Positions 31,615-41,639 of a stretch of DNA of 64,000 nt are shown here, in pieces. This stretch comes from Capsicum annuum. Taxonomy: Eukaryota > Streptophyta > Magnoliopsida > Solanales > Solanaceae. Where the stretch lies: assembly GCF_002878395.1 (NCBI RefSeq), contig NC_061116.1, positions 120,008,692-120,072,691 of the forward strand, in the 5' to 3' direction. The notes beneath the pieces were generated by a model. It was not told the DNA's origin and ran no database searches. It was given only the letters and a program-made list of their open reading frames with translations. A program made the position numbers and the translations under genes. Each line of letters begins with the position of its first letter. Within the stretch, counting starts at the first letter, position 1.

Positions 31615-31889
31615 CTTTCTAAATCTTCTTCTATATCTATGTTTTTGTAACTATAATCATTGTTATCAATTGCTTTTACAAATTATTCAAAAGGACTTTC
31701 TATTTGTATTTTATTAATTCTATTTTTTTCCATTATTTTATATTTTGTTGTTAATACATATAGATTTTTACATCTAGCTGTAAATATTTTCTAATATAAT
31801 ACTATCTGTTATTGCTACTGAATAATTCACACTTATTATAAATTTATATTTTTGGTATATTAAATTTCCTCTTATAGCAGTTATTATAC
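31615..31889 (-). pseudogene. EPRV mosaic piece 3: movement-protein C-terminal part
   Basis: Minus-strand match to 38730-39060 of copy D, with an internal deletion near 31785 (about 45 bases missing beside TGTAAATATTTTC). Its upstream end joins the first bases of the primer-binding site (TGGTA) at 31889, so the joint is exactly at the viral priming site. Confidence 0.8.
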
Positions 31890-31925
31890 TTACCAATTGT
31901 AGGGGGTGCGGATAGTGCAGATAAC

Positions 31926-32132
31926 TTATGTTTGTTGAAATACTATGTCATAGAATTCCTTTGTTATTTGTTTTAACCTTATTAATTCTTCTATATTATT
32001 TTTAAGGTATACTATATTCTCCTTATTTGTGGTTTTTATGTAGTCAAGTAGATTCTTTTTCATTAGTGTTTCTATTAATATTATTTTCTCCATATCTTTT
32101 CTCCAATGTTCTAAGTATTCGTAGTTTATCAT
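31926..32132 (-). CDS. EPRV small ORF C (copy D, distal terminal repeat)
   Basis: 68 codons from the first ATG, open, nearly the same as copy A (YLEHWRKDMEKI, ends EFYDIVFQQT). It ends before CCGCACCCCCTACAAT and the cut primer-binding site. Confidence 0.57.
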   Translation of the reverse strand: MINYEYLEHWRKDMEKIILIETLMKKNLLDYIKTTNKENIVYLKNNIEELIRLKQITKEFYDIVFQQT

Positions 32133-32181
32133 TTTATCCAATTGTAGTTGTAATTTTACAAATTTTGTGTATTAATTTATT

Positions 32182-32433
32182 CTAATTGGTGCAATATTTG
32201 ATATGTAGTTCTATGTTATCTATGTGGTCAATTAACATTTGTTGTTCATATATAGATAATTTTCTATACGGATTATATAAACTATCATTTGTACCTCCTT
32301 TTTCTAAGGCTAGCTTTATTCCAAGTAATCTTTCTTCTAATTGTCTTCTTTCTCTTCTAAGCTGATTTCTGTAATTAATTTCTTCATATAGCCAACTTTG
32401 TCTTTCTCTAATTCTTCTAATATATTCTAACAT
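32182..32433 (-). CDS. EPRV small ORF B (copy D, distal terminal repeat)
   Basis: 83 codons, open, with the same basic helix as copy A and a frameshifted last few residues (ELHIKYCTN). Four bases separate it from ORF A. Confidence 0.58.
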   Translation of the reverse strand: MLEYIRRIRERQSWLYEEINYRNQLRRERRQLEERLLGIKLALEKGGTNDSLYNPYRKLSIYEQQMLIDHIDNIELHIKYCTN

Positions 32434-32437
32434 TTTT

Positions 32438-32674
32438 TTAATTTGTATAATATTCGTCTGAATAGTAATTATCTAGGTATGAATAGTATCTATCATCATT
32501 TAAGTGTATTTGTTCTAATTCATCTTCTATCCAATTTTCTAATTCTTCATCTTCAATATCAAATATCTTTTCCCATATAATTTTCTTTATATCTACTATC
32601 TCTATATCCTTAAGTACATGTAATACAAGAATCTTAAATTCATCTATCATTTCATCAAGTAAGTATGTATTCAT
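32438..32674 (-). CDS. EPRV small ORF A (copy D, distal terminal repeat)
   Basis: 78 codons, open. It differs from copies A and 42390 by a few substitutions (NTYLLDEMIDEFKILVLHVLKD). The conserved length in three copies supports a real frame. Confidence 0.6.
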   Translation of the reverse strand: MNTYLLDEMIDEFKILVLHVLKDIEIVDIKKIIWEKIFDIEDEELENWIEDELEQIHLNDDRYYSYLDNYYSDEYYTN

Positions 32675-33215
32675 TTTTCATATGATGCTATTTTTCAAAA
32701 TATTTCCTCCAATCATATACATAACAAAATATGATCATCTTAGATCTCTATATACTAGATTATTCTTAAATAACATGTTCTTCGGTCACTATTAACATGG
32801 TAATCTGGATACTTTTTTCCTAAACAGCGCCTCTACTCTGGTTACTCCCCTATCACAGCTTCTTTGCCTCACCGGTTTCACCTTTAGGATGACATAGTTC
32901 TAGGAGTTTTTCTCCTTTTCTACTTTGCTAATAAACTTCTTAACATGCTATTCTTTGAATAATTCTACTATAAAGTAACTAACATGAGCTTATTTTATTA
33001 TACTTATGATTGTCAGGAATTGATGAATTTAGCTATTCATAATTATGAATGAAAATACCTGTTCTGGTAGATTTGATAAATCCGTGCTTTGCTCATCCAT
33101 AGCTTAGTGTAAAACTGAATATCTTTATTGATTATATGAGAGAAAATTTTATTGTTTACAAGAAGGCTTGCTTTTCGTGTAGAAAGTCTTGCCTTAACTT
33201 AGCAAATGCTTCTGC
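32675..33215 (-). promoter_or_regulatory. EPRV copy D: leader with poly(A) signals
   Basis: Reverse complement of copy A's 15944-16484, with the same landmarks. Poly(A) signals AATAAA lie at 33148-33153 and 33124-33129 on the minus strand. The 62-codon plus frame 33136-33324 is a shadow. Confidence 0.65.
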
Positions 33216-33223
33216 TATTTATA
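33216..33223 (-). promoter_or_regulatory. EPRV copy D: TATA box
   Basis: TATAAATA on the minus strand in GGTTATAAATAGCAGAAGC, identical to copy A. It would drive the distal leader and the mosaic pieces toward lower coordinates. Confidence 0.7.
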
Positions 33224-33574
33224 ACCTAAAAAGAGAAAATGTGTATAATATTTTATACTGTTCCTACTTTACATTTGTCATCTTTACAAAAGTAGAAAGT
33301 AACTTTACAAAAAGAAAGTCATAAAGATATACTACAAAAAACAAAACTAGTAATGACTTTTTGCCAAAAAAGTCAACAAAGCTATTAAAAGCTAATAAAT
33401 GTTACATAAGAATTTACCTATCTAAAGTTGAGAGAAATTATCTAATTCTTCATATGTCATTTTCATAACTTTAATGCTTTGTCTCCTTGCTTTTATTATT
33501 TCTTCATCGGTCTATGGTGCTTTATATCTTTTGTCGTTTATCTCCCAGCTAACCTCTTTTGTTCTTATCTTCTT
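33224..33574 (-). promoter_or_regulatory. EPRV copy D: upstream promoter region
   Basis: Homologous to 15615-15935 in copy A. Both copies keep the CTTTACAAAAGTA/TACTTTTGTAAAG and TGACAAATGTAAAGTAGGA words near the TATA box. Otherwise AT-rich, without a recognised element. Confidence 0.5.
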
Positions 33575-34810
33575 TCATTCTAGCTGAACTTCTGGAATCA
33601 TATTATTTTCTCCATTACATTTCGAACATAGTTGGTCTGGATATTTATGTCCTATTAATTTACAGTATCTGGTTAATAACTCATCTGAAATAATTTTTTC
33701 CTTAATTACTCTGGTAGTTGGTCTTTTTTCTGGATTGAGCAACGTCATAATCCATTGTCTAACTTCTTCCATATCTGCTTTTCTTAACTCTCTTGAATTT
33801 GAATAAATCATTAGCTATTTTCTTGAATAATAACTCTATATTGGATTTCCATTTAGGTAGTTATTTGCTAATTCCTGGATAATTATGGATATTCCAATAA
33901 TTCTTTTGTTTGCATAAAAATCTGGTATATCTATTTTGAGTATTTCAACTTGTTGTTCAATATCTTTGGGTATGATCATATCTCAGGTCATTCCTATCTT
34001 CACAACTTGTATAACTGGCTTAATTTCATTATACAATATCTCTGTTGGTGCCGTATAGAACTTTACAAAAAATAGGTTTCCCTTGGTTATCTTTTTATAA
34101 GTGGTAATTTCTTTATATATTTCTGGTATAGCAGATAATTCACTTCCGTCTTGGGTATATACAGTATTGAGTAGTCCATAACTGAAATAGGTTTTAACTA
34201 GATTTGGGTTAGTTTTTGGTAATGCAATTAACTTATTGTATCCTTGTAGCTTTTGGGTTATATAATTCGTATTTAGTTCTTGAATGTTTGTAGCTCTGGG
34301 TTTATGGTTTAAGTAGGTTTGTATCTGGTGGACGTTTTCAATATATGCTCTCGTTATGTGGTTATAAGTGTTCTTGTCTTAGTTTAGGCTAACTAATTAT
34401 TTAATAGTTTGTGGGGGTATAAACAAAGGGCCTTTTGGTGCTTTGGGTATAAAGGCCTTGTCAAATATTTTGTTCAAGTTCATATTTGGGTTCCTTCTAA
34501 CTCCTTTGCTTGTACCTACAGAAGTAGATTGATAAACATTATGGATTTTTTGGAGTGTCCCAACGTCTCCTTCTATCTCTGGAATTTTATTGTCTCCCGA
34601 TCGATATTTCTCTGCACACTGCTGAGTTATCTGAGTCATAGCTTCAGACTTCAGTTTAACTTCATTATTCTTTAGCTTTTCTATCTCATTTCCCATACTA
34701 TCCACTTTCAGTGAAAACGTAATTAGGGTTTTGAGTATCTTTTCTAGAGTATCGTCTTCTATATTATCAGTTTGGGTAGCTTTGTCTTGATATGTAATCT
34801 GCAATAATAT
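33575..34810 (-). pseudogene. EPRV copy D: transactivator/viroplasmin-like ORF
   Basis: Best-preserved copy of the last viral ORF. 34397-34804 is open (ATQTDNIEDDTLEKIL at its start, then SLKVDSMGNEIEKLKNNEVKL, ...FIPKAPKGPLFIPPQTIK). 33575-33811 is the open C-terminus, with RQWIMTLLNPEKRPTTR and a Cys/His cluster YCKLIGHKYPDQLCSKCNG. The middle is interrupted (stops near 34390 and 33990, among others). Its ATG codon is changed (ATATTATTG for ATGTTATTG) in this copy. It overlaps the end of pol. Confidence 0.77.
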
Positions 34811-35234
34811 TCTTATTAGTCTTGATTACTTCAATTGTAAATGCAAAATTTAATATATTCAATACTAATCTCTGAATTTTCTTTGTTGTAACTGAATTTT
34901 GTATTTTTCTTATTAACCACCATTATACCTGTGTGTTATCTGTTTGTACAATGAACTTGTTATATACAATATATGACTCAAATGCTAATAAACATTTATA
35001 TAATGAGCATAATTCTTTTCTATTTATTTTCCATTTTATTTCTGTTTCATTAAATGTTCCTGAGTAGTATCTACAATGATGTTCTAATTTTTCTTCTTCC
35101 TATCTATATTTAAGTACTCCTCCATAACTATATTCATTTGCATCTGCTTCTACTATATATGTAAATTTTTTATTTTTGTCTGGAAATTGTAATTTTTGTA
35201 ATTCTTTACAAAGTACTTTTATTTTCTGTACTTA
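34790..35234 (-). pseudogene. EPRV copy D: RNase H (left of LINE)
   Basis: Minus-strand RNase H, colinear with copy C 30051-30512, with the EADANEYSYGG Asp near 35140 and RKELCSLYKCLLAFES near 34985-35030. Broken by stops. It is separated from its RT by the LINE at 35241. Confidence 0.8.
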
Positions 35235-35241
35235 TTTTTTA
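35235..35241. repeat. Target-site duplication of LINE, left copy
   Basis: TTTTTTA before the LINE, repeated at 36803-36809. In copy C the uninterrupted viral sequence has one such run at this place. Confidence 0.6.
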
Positions 35242-36802
35242 AGTTATTGAGTCACTCTATGAATATTTGAGAGAGAGTGGTCGAGGTGAGGCTGATACGG
35301 ATAGTGTCTATTTTGGAGAACCAGTTTGGATTTATGCTCGGTTGCTCAACGATGGAGGCAATTCACCTGGTGCGGAGGCTGGTGAAACAGTATAGGAAAA
35401 GAAAGAAGTACCTGCACATGGTGTTTATCGACTTGGAGAAGGCACACGACAAAGTCCCCAGGGAGGTGCTTTAGAGATGCTTGGAGGTGAGCAGAGTCTC
35501 GGTGGCATATATTAGATCAATTAAGAACATGTATGATGGAGCTAAAATCTAGGTGAGGACGGCGGGAGGAGACTCAGAGCATTTCATTGTCTTGACAGGA
35601 TTGTATCAGGGATCTACTCTTAGTCCCTTTTTGTTTACTTTGGTGATGGATGTCTTGATGCGGCGTATTCAAGGAGAGGTGCCTTGGTGTATGCTTTTTG
35701 CAGATGATGTAGTTTTGATTAATAAGATGCGTGGGGAGGGGGGGAGGGGGAGAGGGGGAGTATGGGGGTGAATGATAAATTAAAGGTGTGGAGACAAACT
35801 CTTGAGTCTAAAGGGTTCAGGTTGAGTTGGAGCAAGACAGAATATTTGCAATTCAAGTTTAACGACGTGAGGCTGGAGAATGAGGTGGTAGTAAAGTTCG
35901 AATCATAGGTGGTATGTAAGAGGGATAGTTTCAAGTATCTCAGGTCTGTGATTCAGGGTAACGATAAGATTGACGAGGATGTCTCACACCGTATTGGGGC
36001 AGGATGGATAAAGTGGAAGATCACTTTGGGGGTGTTGTGTGATAAGAAGGTGCCGCCCAAGCTTAAAGGCAAATTCTACAGGGTGGCAGTCTGTTCGGCC
36101 ATGTTGTATGGAGCGGAGTATTGGCCAGTTAAGAACTCCCACATTCAAAAAATAAAGGTGGCGGAAATCCGGATATTACGTTAGATGTGTGGGCTGACTA
36201 AGGGGGATAGAGTTTGAAATGAGACTATCAGGGAGAAGGTTGGTGTGACTTCAGTGGAGAATAAGATTCAGAAAGTCCGATTGTGATGGTTCAGACACGT
36301 GATGAGGAGGGGCTTGGATGCCTCGGTTCATAGGTATGACAGGCTAGCTTTGGATGGTTTTAGGTGGGGTAGGGGTAGGCCGAAGAAGTACTGGAGAGAG
36401 GTGATTAGGCGGGACATGGAGCATTTATAGCTCACTGAGGACATGACCCTACATAGGAAGATCTGGAGGATGCGAATTAGGGCAGAAGGCTAGGTTAGTT
36501 TGGGTCTCTAGTGTAGGGAATTACTTGGTGGGGGTATTATTCTTGTTATGATACCTTGTTTCATGCTTTATTACGAATTTGTTTACTTTTCTCTGTTTAC
36601 TATCACTTGTGGGTGTCGTATTTATGTTATGCTATCTTGTTCTATGCTTTACTATGAATTTATTTATTATTCAGTGTCTCGAGCCAGGGGCCTATCGGAA
36701 ACAACCTTTCTACTTCTTTAGAGGTAGAGGTATGGACTGCGTACATCTTACCCTCCCCAGACCTCACTATGTGGGAATACACTGGGTTTTTTATTGTTGT
36801 TG
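35241..36802 (+). mobile_element. 5'-truncated RTE-type LINE inserted in EPRV copy D
   Basis: Non-LTR retrotransposon, plus strand. It begins inside the RT (KLLSHSMNI, then [12 protein letters not shown]), followed by [21 protein letters not shown] (palm, 35420-35474), TGLYQGSTLSPFLFTLVMD, the catalytic CMLFADDVVLI (35690-35720), and thumb text [10 protein letters not shown] and [24 protein letters not shown] (36045-36120). Many stops and frameshifts, for example Trp to stop at 35472. A G-rich expansion is at 35735-35760. The 3' end is the CAACCTTTCTACTTC...GGTATGGACTGCGTAC...CCTCCCCAGACC module with a short (TTG)n tail. It lies between 7-base duplications. Confidence 0.88.
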
Positions 36803-36809
36803 TTTTTTA
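36803..36809. repeat. Target-site duplication of LINE, right copy
   Basis: TTTTTTA after the (TTG)n tail. Viral pol sequence resumes at once (TCTTCTTCG...). Confidence 0.6.
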
Positions 36810-37667
36810 TCTTCTTCGTTGTAATTATACTCTACATCCTTTCTTAATTTTTTATATAATGGCTTTAGGTTTTCTGCTAATTTTGGTATATATTCTCTTA
36901 CTTGGTTTACTAATCTTAAAAATGATTGTAATTTCTTTTTTGTATCTAATTCTTCTTTTGAATTTATTATTTTTTGTTTTATATGTTGTTGCATTTTTAC
37001 TCCACTTTTATCTATTTGTATTCCTAAAAATTCTACCTGTTTTTTCATTATTTCTTCTTTCTTTTCACTTAGACTTATTCCTGAATTTTTTATTATACCT
37101 GCAAATTGTTTTAGTAATTTTAAATGTTCCTCTTTAGTTTTTGTATATAGTAGTATATCATCTATGTATACTATACAATTAGGTAATTGTTTGAAATAAC
37201 TATCCATAAAGTGTTGGTATCTACCTGGTGCATTTTTATATCCAAATGATAACACATTCCATTCATAAAATCCTTGTGGCACTGTAAATGCAATTAATTT
37301 TTTAGATTCTTCTTCTAACTTTAAATGGTAAAATCTTGATTTACAATCGAACTTACTAAAATAATTATATCCTTGTATCTGTCTTATTTATAATATCTTA
37401 TTTGGTATTGGATAATTATATGTCATAGTTTTTGCATTTAGGTTTATATAATCAATAACCATTCTACTTTTTCCTTTTTTTTTGTTCACTGTGTTTATTT
37501 ACTATAAATGTTGGGCTATTGTGTTTACTATTAATTTTTTGTATGTATTGTTTTTCTAATAATTCATATATATGCATTTTAAATTCTTTTAAATCATCAA
37601 AGTTATATGTTAATGGTTTTTGGGTTATTATACTATTCTTATCTATTAGTTCAATTCTTACTGTAGT
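36810..37667 (-). pseudogene. EPRV copy D: reverse transcriptase
   Basis: RT domain in minus orientation. 36791-37282 is open and contains FGYKNAPGRYQHFMDSYFK and CIVYIDDILLYTKTKEEH with the catalytic YIDD, plus FLGIQIDKSGVKMQQH and LQSFLRLVNQVREYIPKLA. The upstream part (SRMVIDYINLNAK) is separated by stops near 37385 and a frame change in the A/G run at 37470. RT is better kept here than in copy C. Confidence 0.88.
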
Positions 37668-38270
37668 CTAATGTTTTTCCCATCCTTTTAATGGATCTTC
37701 ACTGTATAGTTGTCTTAATTTTTTCTTTATTATTTCTACCTTATCTATTGAAAATATGGTTATTTCTTCTTTATTTATTGAAAATATAACTAGTTCTATT
37801 GTGTCTTCAGTATTTTTGATATTTTCTAATTTTTGTGTGATTTTTTCACTTCCTTTTCTCCAATCAACTTTCTTTATTATTTTATTAATAGCTCTTTTTT
37901 CTCTTACCTTTTGTTTACATGGTATTGTAAACCACCAGTGTGTTTTAGTTATTATATGTGGGTATAGTTTATCTAAAAATGACATTCCTAAAAGCATATC
38001 TTTTGATGTTAGTTCATAATTATAGATCTCTTCTATTGTTAATATCTTATCCCATACTTGTATTTTTATATTTCTAGCTTTATAGGTAATTAAGCTTCCT
38101 ACATTATTAAATCCTTTGATTACTATTGGTGTTTTTAGCTTATCCCATTTGTCTTCTGGTAAACAGTTATATCTACATAAGTTGGCTTCTTCTCCTGTAT
38201 CTATCATAGGTATATAGTATCTATTATAATATCCTTCTACTATTATTTTCATAAAGTACATATATTTCAT
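37668..38270 (-). pseudogene. EPRV copy D: protease domain of pol, open 200 codons
   Basis: N-terminal part of pol, open from ATG 38270. Retropepsin with PMIDTGEEANL (catalytic Asp at about residue 23) and the closing DMLLGMSFLDKLYPHI motif, then a basic linker (TIPCKQKVREKRAINKI). Its ATG forms ATGA with the TGA of the preceding ORF. A frame break after KGWEKH separates it from RT. Confidence 0.85.
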
Positions 38271-38720
38271 GTTAAAGCCCTCTTTATTAATAATTTTTCC
38301 TTATTGTAGGTTATGGTTAATTGTGTGTGTTCTATATTGTAGGGTCTTACTTATTCTAACCATTTTATCCCTAATATTATATTTGCTTTTTGCATATCTT
38401 TCATTATTTTAAATTCTATTTTTATTTTTCTAACTCCTATTATTATTTCTTTTTTTAGTTGTATCTTTAATAGTTATTAAACTTCTTGGTAGATCTGGGC
38501 ATATATTACTATTAGATTTAATTTCTTCATTTTTCACTAGGTATTTTTCTATATGATTTTCATCTTGTCCTGTATTTAGGAGTATTAAATATTCTTTTTC
38601 ATTTATTGTTTCCGTTATATAATATTGAGTTAAATTAACTGTTGAAGTTATTTCATAATTTGTTCTTTTCGATGATTCTATTTTTTCAAAAGCTATTATT
38701 TCTGTTGTGCTTATTCTATG
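38268..38720 (-). pseudogene. EPRV copy D: retropepsin-like C-terminal part of movement-protein ORF
   Basis: The ORF between the movement-protein core and pol. On the minus strand, KEYLILLNTGQDENHIEKYLV (38530-38600) has the form of a retropepsin active site with Asn in place of the catalytic Asp. About 50 codons on, in a frame shifted by one base, ANIILGIKWLE (38350-38380) has the form of the retropepsin ψ-loop, followed by VRPYNIE. The frame then ends in KRALT-TGA, overlapping the pol ATG. So the genome seems to carry two protease-like folds in series. This is seen in one copy only: copy B is rearranged and copy C cut here. Confidence 0.5.
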
Positions 38721-39500
38721 ATTTGTTATTTCTAAATCTTCTTCTATATCTATGTCTTTGTAACTATAATCATTGTTATCAATTATTTTTACAAATTGTT
38801 CAATAGGACTTTCTATTTGTATTTTACTAATTTTATTTCTTCTCGTTATTTTATGTTTTGTTGTTAATACATATAGATTTTTACATCTTGGTGTAAATAT
38901 TTTACTTCTTAGGGGTTAGTTCTATTCCAGATATTTTCCAATATAGCACTAATGACTTATCTATGTTTTAATCTGTTGTTGCTACTGAATAATTTGCACT
39001 TATTATAGATTTAAATTTTTGGTATATTAGATTTCCTCTTATAGCAGTTATTATACTTTTTTCTATAGGTTTTATAATTCTATCATCTGCTAAATATAAT
39101 TCTATTGGTGTATCTATTCCTTCTCTAAAACATGCTTTTATTAATATTTCCGTTCCTCCAAGGTGTACGTATTTTATTGGGTCTTTACTTTTTATATCGT
39201 TTATTTCTTTATTAATTGTTCTTTTTGTTACTAGTGGTATACTAGCTCTACTTTTTGCATATCTATAGTCTATTACATGTTCTTTTTGGCTTACTACATA
39301 GTAGTATTCTTTTCGTCTACTAAATATGTTTTTTATTGTTGGGATTTTAAATATTTTTTCTACACTTAAATCTAATTCTTTTCCTTTTATCTCATCAAAT
39401 ATATTATTATATCAAATATTATTTTTTGATCTGCTCCTTCTTCATTTAAATGTTCTTCCTTTGTTATTATTTTTATATCTTCTTTAGTCATTTGATTCAT
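38721..39500 (-). pseudogene. EPRV copy D: movement-protein core
   Basis: Homologue of copy B's 30K movement protein, ATG at 39500 (MNQMTKEDIKIITKEE). It keeps the YVHLGGTEILIKACFREG and ADDRIIKPIEK motifs (39060-39190). Frame damage: a two-base change at the ATATTATTATATC stretch near 39405, and losses near 39170 and 38915-38930. The C-terminal segment (NLYVLTTKHKITR, then IQIESPIEQFVKI) leads into the retropepsin-like part. Confidence 0.8.
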
Positions 39501-41280
39501 CTGATTTACTATCTATTACATTATCTGTTTCATTTTCCGAAATTTCATATATACTATCTTCACTTTCTAATTTGTAATCTATATAATCTATTTGCATATA
39601 TTCTGCATTTTCTATCTTTATTTCTGATATTTATTTCTTTTTTGGGCCTTTAGGCATTTTACAATCTCAAGCAAAATGTCCTAGTATTCCAAAATTATAA
39701 CAAGTACATTCTTTTATAGATTTCTTTTTCCTATATGGTCTTTTATATTTAAATTTTTTTACATAATATCTTTCTCTTGGTTTCTTATACTTATATTTTG
39801 ACTTTTTATACTTCTTATATTTCTTATATCTTTTTCTTTTCTTATAATATTTTTCTTCACATCGAAATTGAGGTGTTATTTTATCCCTGCAACATGCTAA
39901 ATTCCTTATTAATGTTTTTTCCATTTTTATTTCTTCTCTGTATTTTTCAAATATATTTTTATACTATTGTTGTAGAAATTTTATTCTTGCTCCTAGGGTA
40001 TCTACTATTTTTGTTTCATCCCAACTCTTTATTATTTTTGAACTAAATGGTTCAGGTAATTTACAAAAATATAATCTTCTTACTTCTTTACTTTCTTCCG
40101 TATTGTATGTTCCCTTATAGTAGTATTCTTTAAATGCACACAGATATTTATCTATATAGCACATATTACATATTTCTAGTTTTAACATTAAATTCCTATT
40201 TGTATCTTTTTCTATATTTTGTTGTTGTTCTTCTTCTATTGCCATACTGCTAAATTCATCTCTTATAGCTATTTCATATTTTTTCAATATGTCTATAGGT
40301 GTTAGTTTAATTACTGTTGTTCCTTCTGTTTTTTTATCAGCCCTTAATACCTTTTTACTATCTTTAGTTAAATTTAAAAACCATAATTTTGTTGTTCCTA
40401 TTAATGTTCTTTCTGTATATTCTGGTGTATCTATTGTATTTATACCATTTTCTAATAATTCTTTTGTTATATATCCTATCCATAATTGTATCGTTTTATC
40501 TATATCTATTACATAGTCTAAGTCTAAGAAATTATAATTTTTATTGTTTATTTGTTTTGGTGTCCATTTGTTATATTCATCCTTTAGGTTATATTTTTTA
40601 AACTATCTTTATAATAATATGTAGGTTTTCTTATTTCTGATGTACTTGGTATTATTTTTTCATTATCCTTTTTATCAAGAGTGTTTATTTCCGTGTTTGT
40701 ATTTCCTAAGTTTTCTTTATTAATTACTTCTTGTTTTTCATTAGTTTCTAGCTTTTCTATATTTGTTAAGATTTCTATATATGTTTCACTATCTTCCAAA
40801 GCATAATTATCTATTTCTTCAGCATCTATTGTATTTATCTCTATTTGATTAATTTCTAATTCTTTATTTTCTAATTCTTCTTTAAATTGATTTATCTCAA
40901 TTAATAATTTTTTTTCTTTATCCTTTTCTTTTTTTTCTTTCTGTCTTTTTTCATACAGATCTTTTAACATTTGTAGTTTTTTTTCTAATTCAACTCTCCT
41001 ATTATTTTTAGTTTGTTCTATTTTTCATATATCTTCTGTAGTCAGTTGTTTTATTTTATCTATTTCTTTTTTCCTGTCTATTTCTTCATTTTCTCTTGCT
41101 ATTCTTACCATGACTGTTAATTTATCTTCTAATTTTAATTCTTATTTTTCTAATATTAAATATAAATGTTCACCTATTTTCTTATATCTTCTTCCTAAAT
41201 TAGAAAATGTTATTCTTATTTTTAATCCTTCGTGATTTTCTTATGTTTTTTTCATCTATTATGAATTCTTCTTTATTCAT
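39484..41280 (-). pseudogene. EPRV copy D: coat-protein ORF
   Basis: Coat protein homologous to copy B. ATG at 41280 (MNKEEFIIDEK) is in phase with the main frame except for a TGA near 41020 (ATATGAAAAATAG, probably from CGA) and a small frameshift near 41240. This shows the ancestral ORF had about 600 codons. Open pieces: 40584-40970 (coiled-coil N-terminus), 39964-40287 (core) and 39667-39924 (basic region). The CCHC knuckle is damaged here: the second Cys is Phe (CYNFGILGH) and a stop follows FA. Confidence 0.82.
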
Positions 41281-41285
41281 TTTAT

Positions 41286-41507
41286 CTATTTAATGGTATA
41301 TAAATCATGTTGATATATGTATTCTAGGTTATCTATTTGTGATTCTAAATATGATATTTCTTCGTTTTGTGCTTTTATTGATTTTTGATATACTCCAACA
41401 ATTAGGTTATAATGCAGTCTTTCTTTTCTTATTTTTAATTCTCTTTGTTTCTCAGATAATATTTGTTTTAGTTCTTTATATTTTTGGGATTGGTCTATAT
41501 TATTCAT
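41286..41507 (-). CDS. EPRV copy D: coiled-coil small ORF after the primer-binding site (73 codons)
   Basis: Open frame, MNNIDQSQKYKELKQILSEK at its start, ISYLESQIDNLEYIYQHDLY at its end. Same protein as at 42725 and, more diverged, 20280. It starts about 100 bases after the primer-binding site and stops six bases before the coat-protein ATG. Confidence 0.62.
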   Translation of the reverse strand: MNNIDQSQKYKELKQILSEKQRELKIRKERLHYNLIVGVYQKSIKAQNEEISYLESQIDNLEYIYQHDLYTIK

Positions 41508-41606
41508 TAGTATTTATAATATTTTGATGGATCTCTAAATCTAATTCTATCATAATATGCATTCCTTAAATAAATACATACAACTTCTCGGTTTTTAAAT
41601 AACATA

Positions 41607-41618
41607 GCTCTGATACCA
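41607..41618 (-). other. EPRV copy D: tRNA-Met primer-binding site
   Basis: TGGTATCAGAGC on the minus strand within CCCCCTACAATTGGTATCAGAGCTATG. A perfect 12-base match to the caulimovirid consensus. Confidence 0.85.
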
Positions 41619-41639
41619 ATTGTAGGGGGTGCGGATAAC

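Noticed and set aside
36579..37137. Hydrophobic plus-strand frames at the LINE end and across viral RT
   Set aside because: Antisense of viral RT and non-coding LINE tail.
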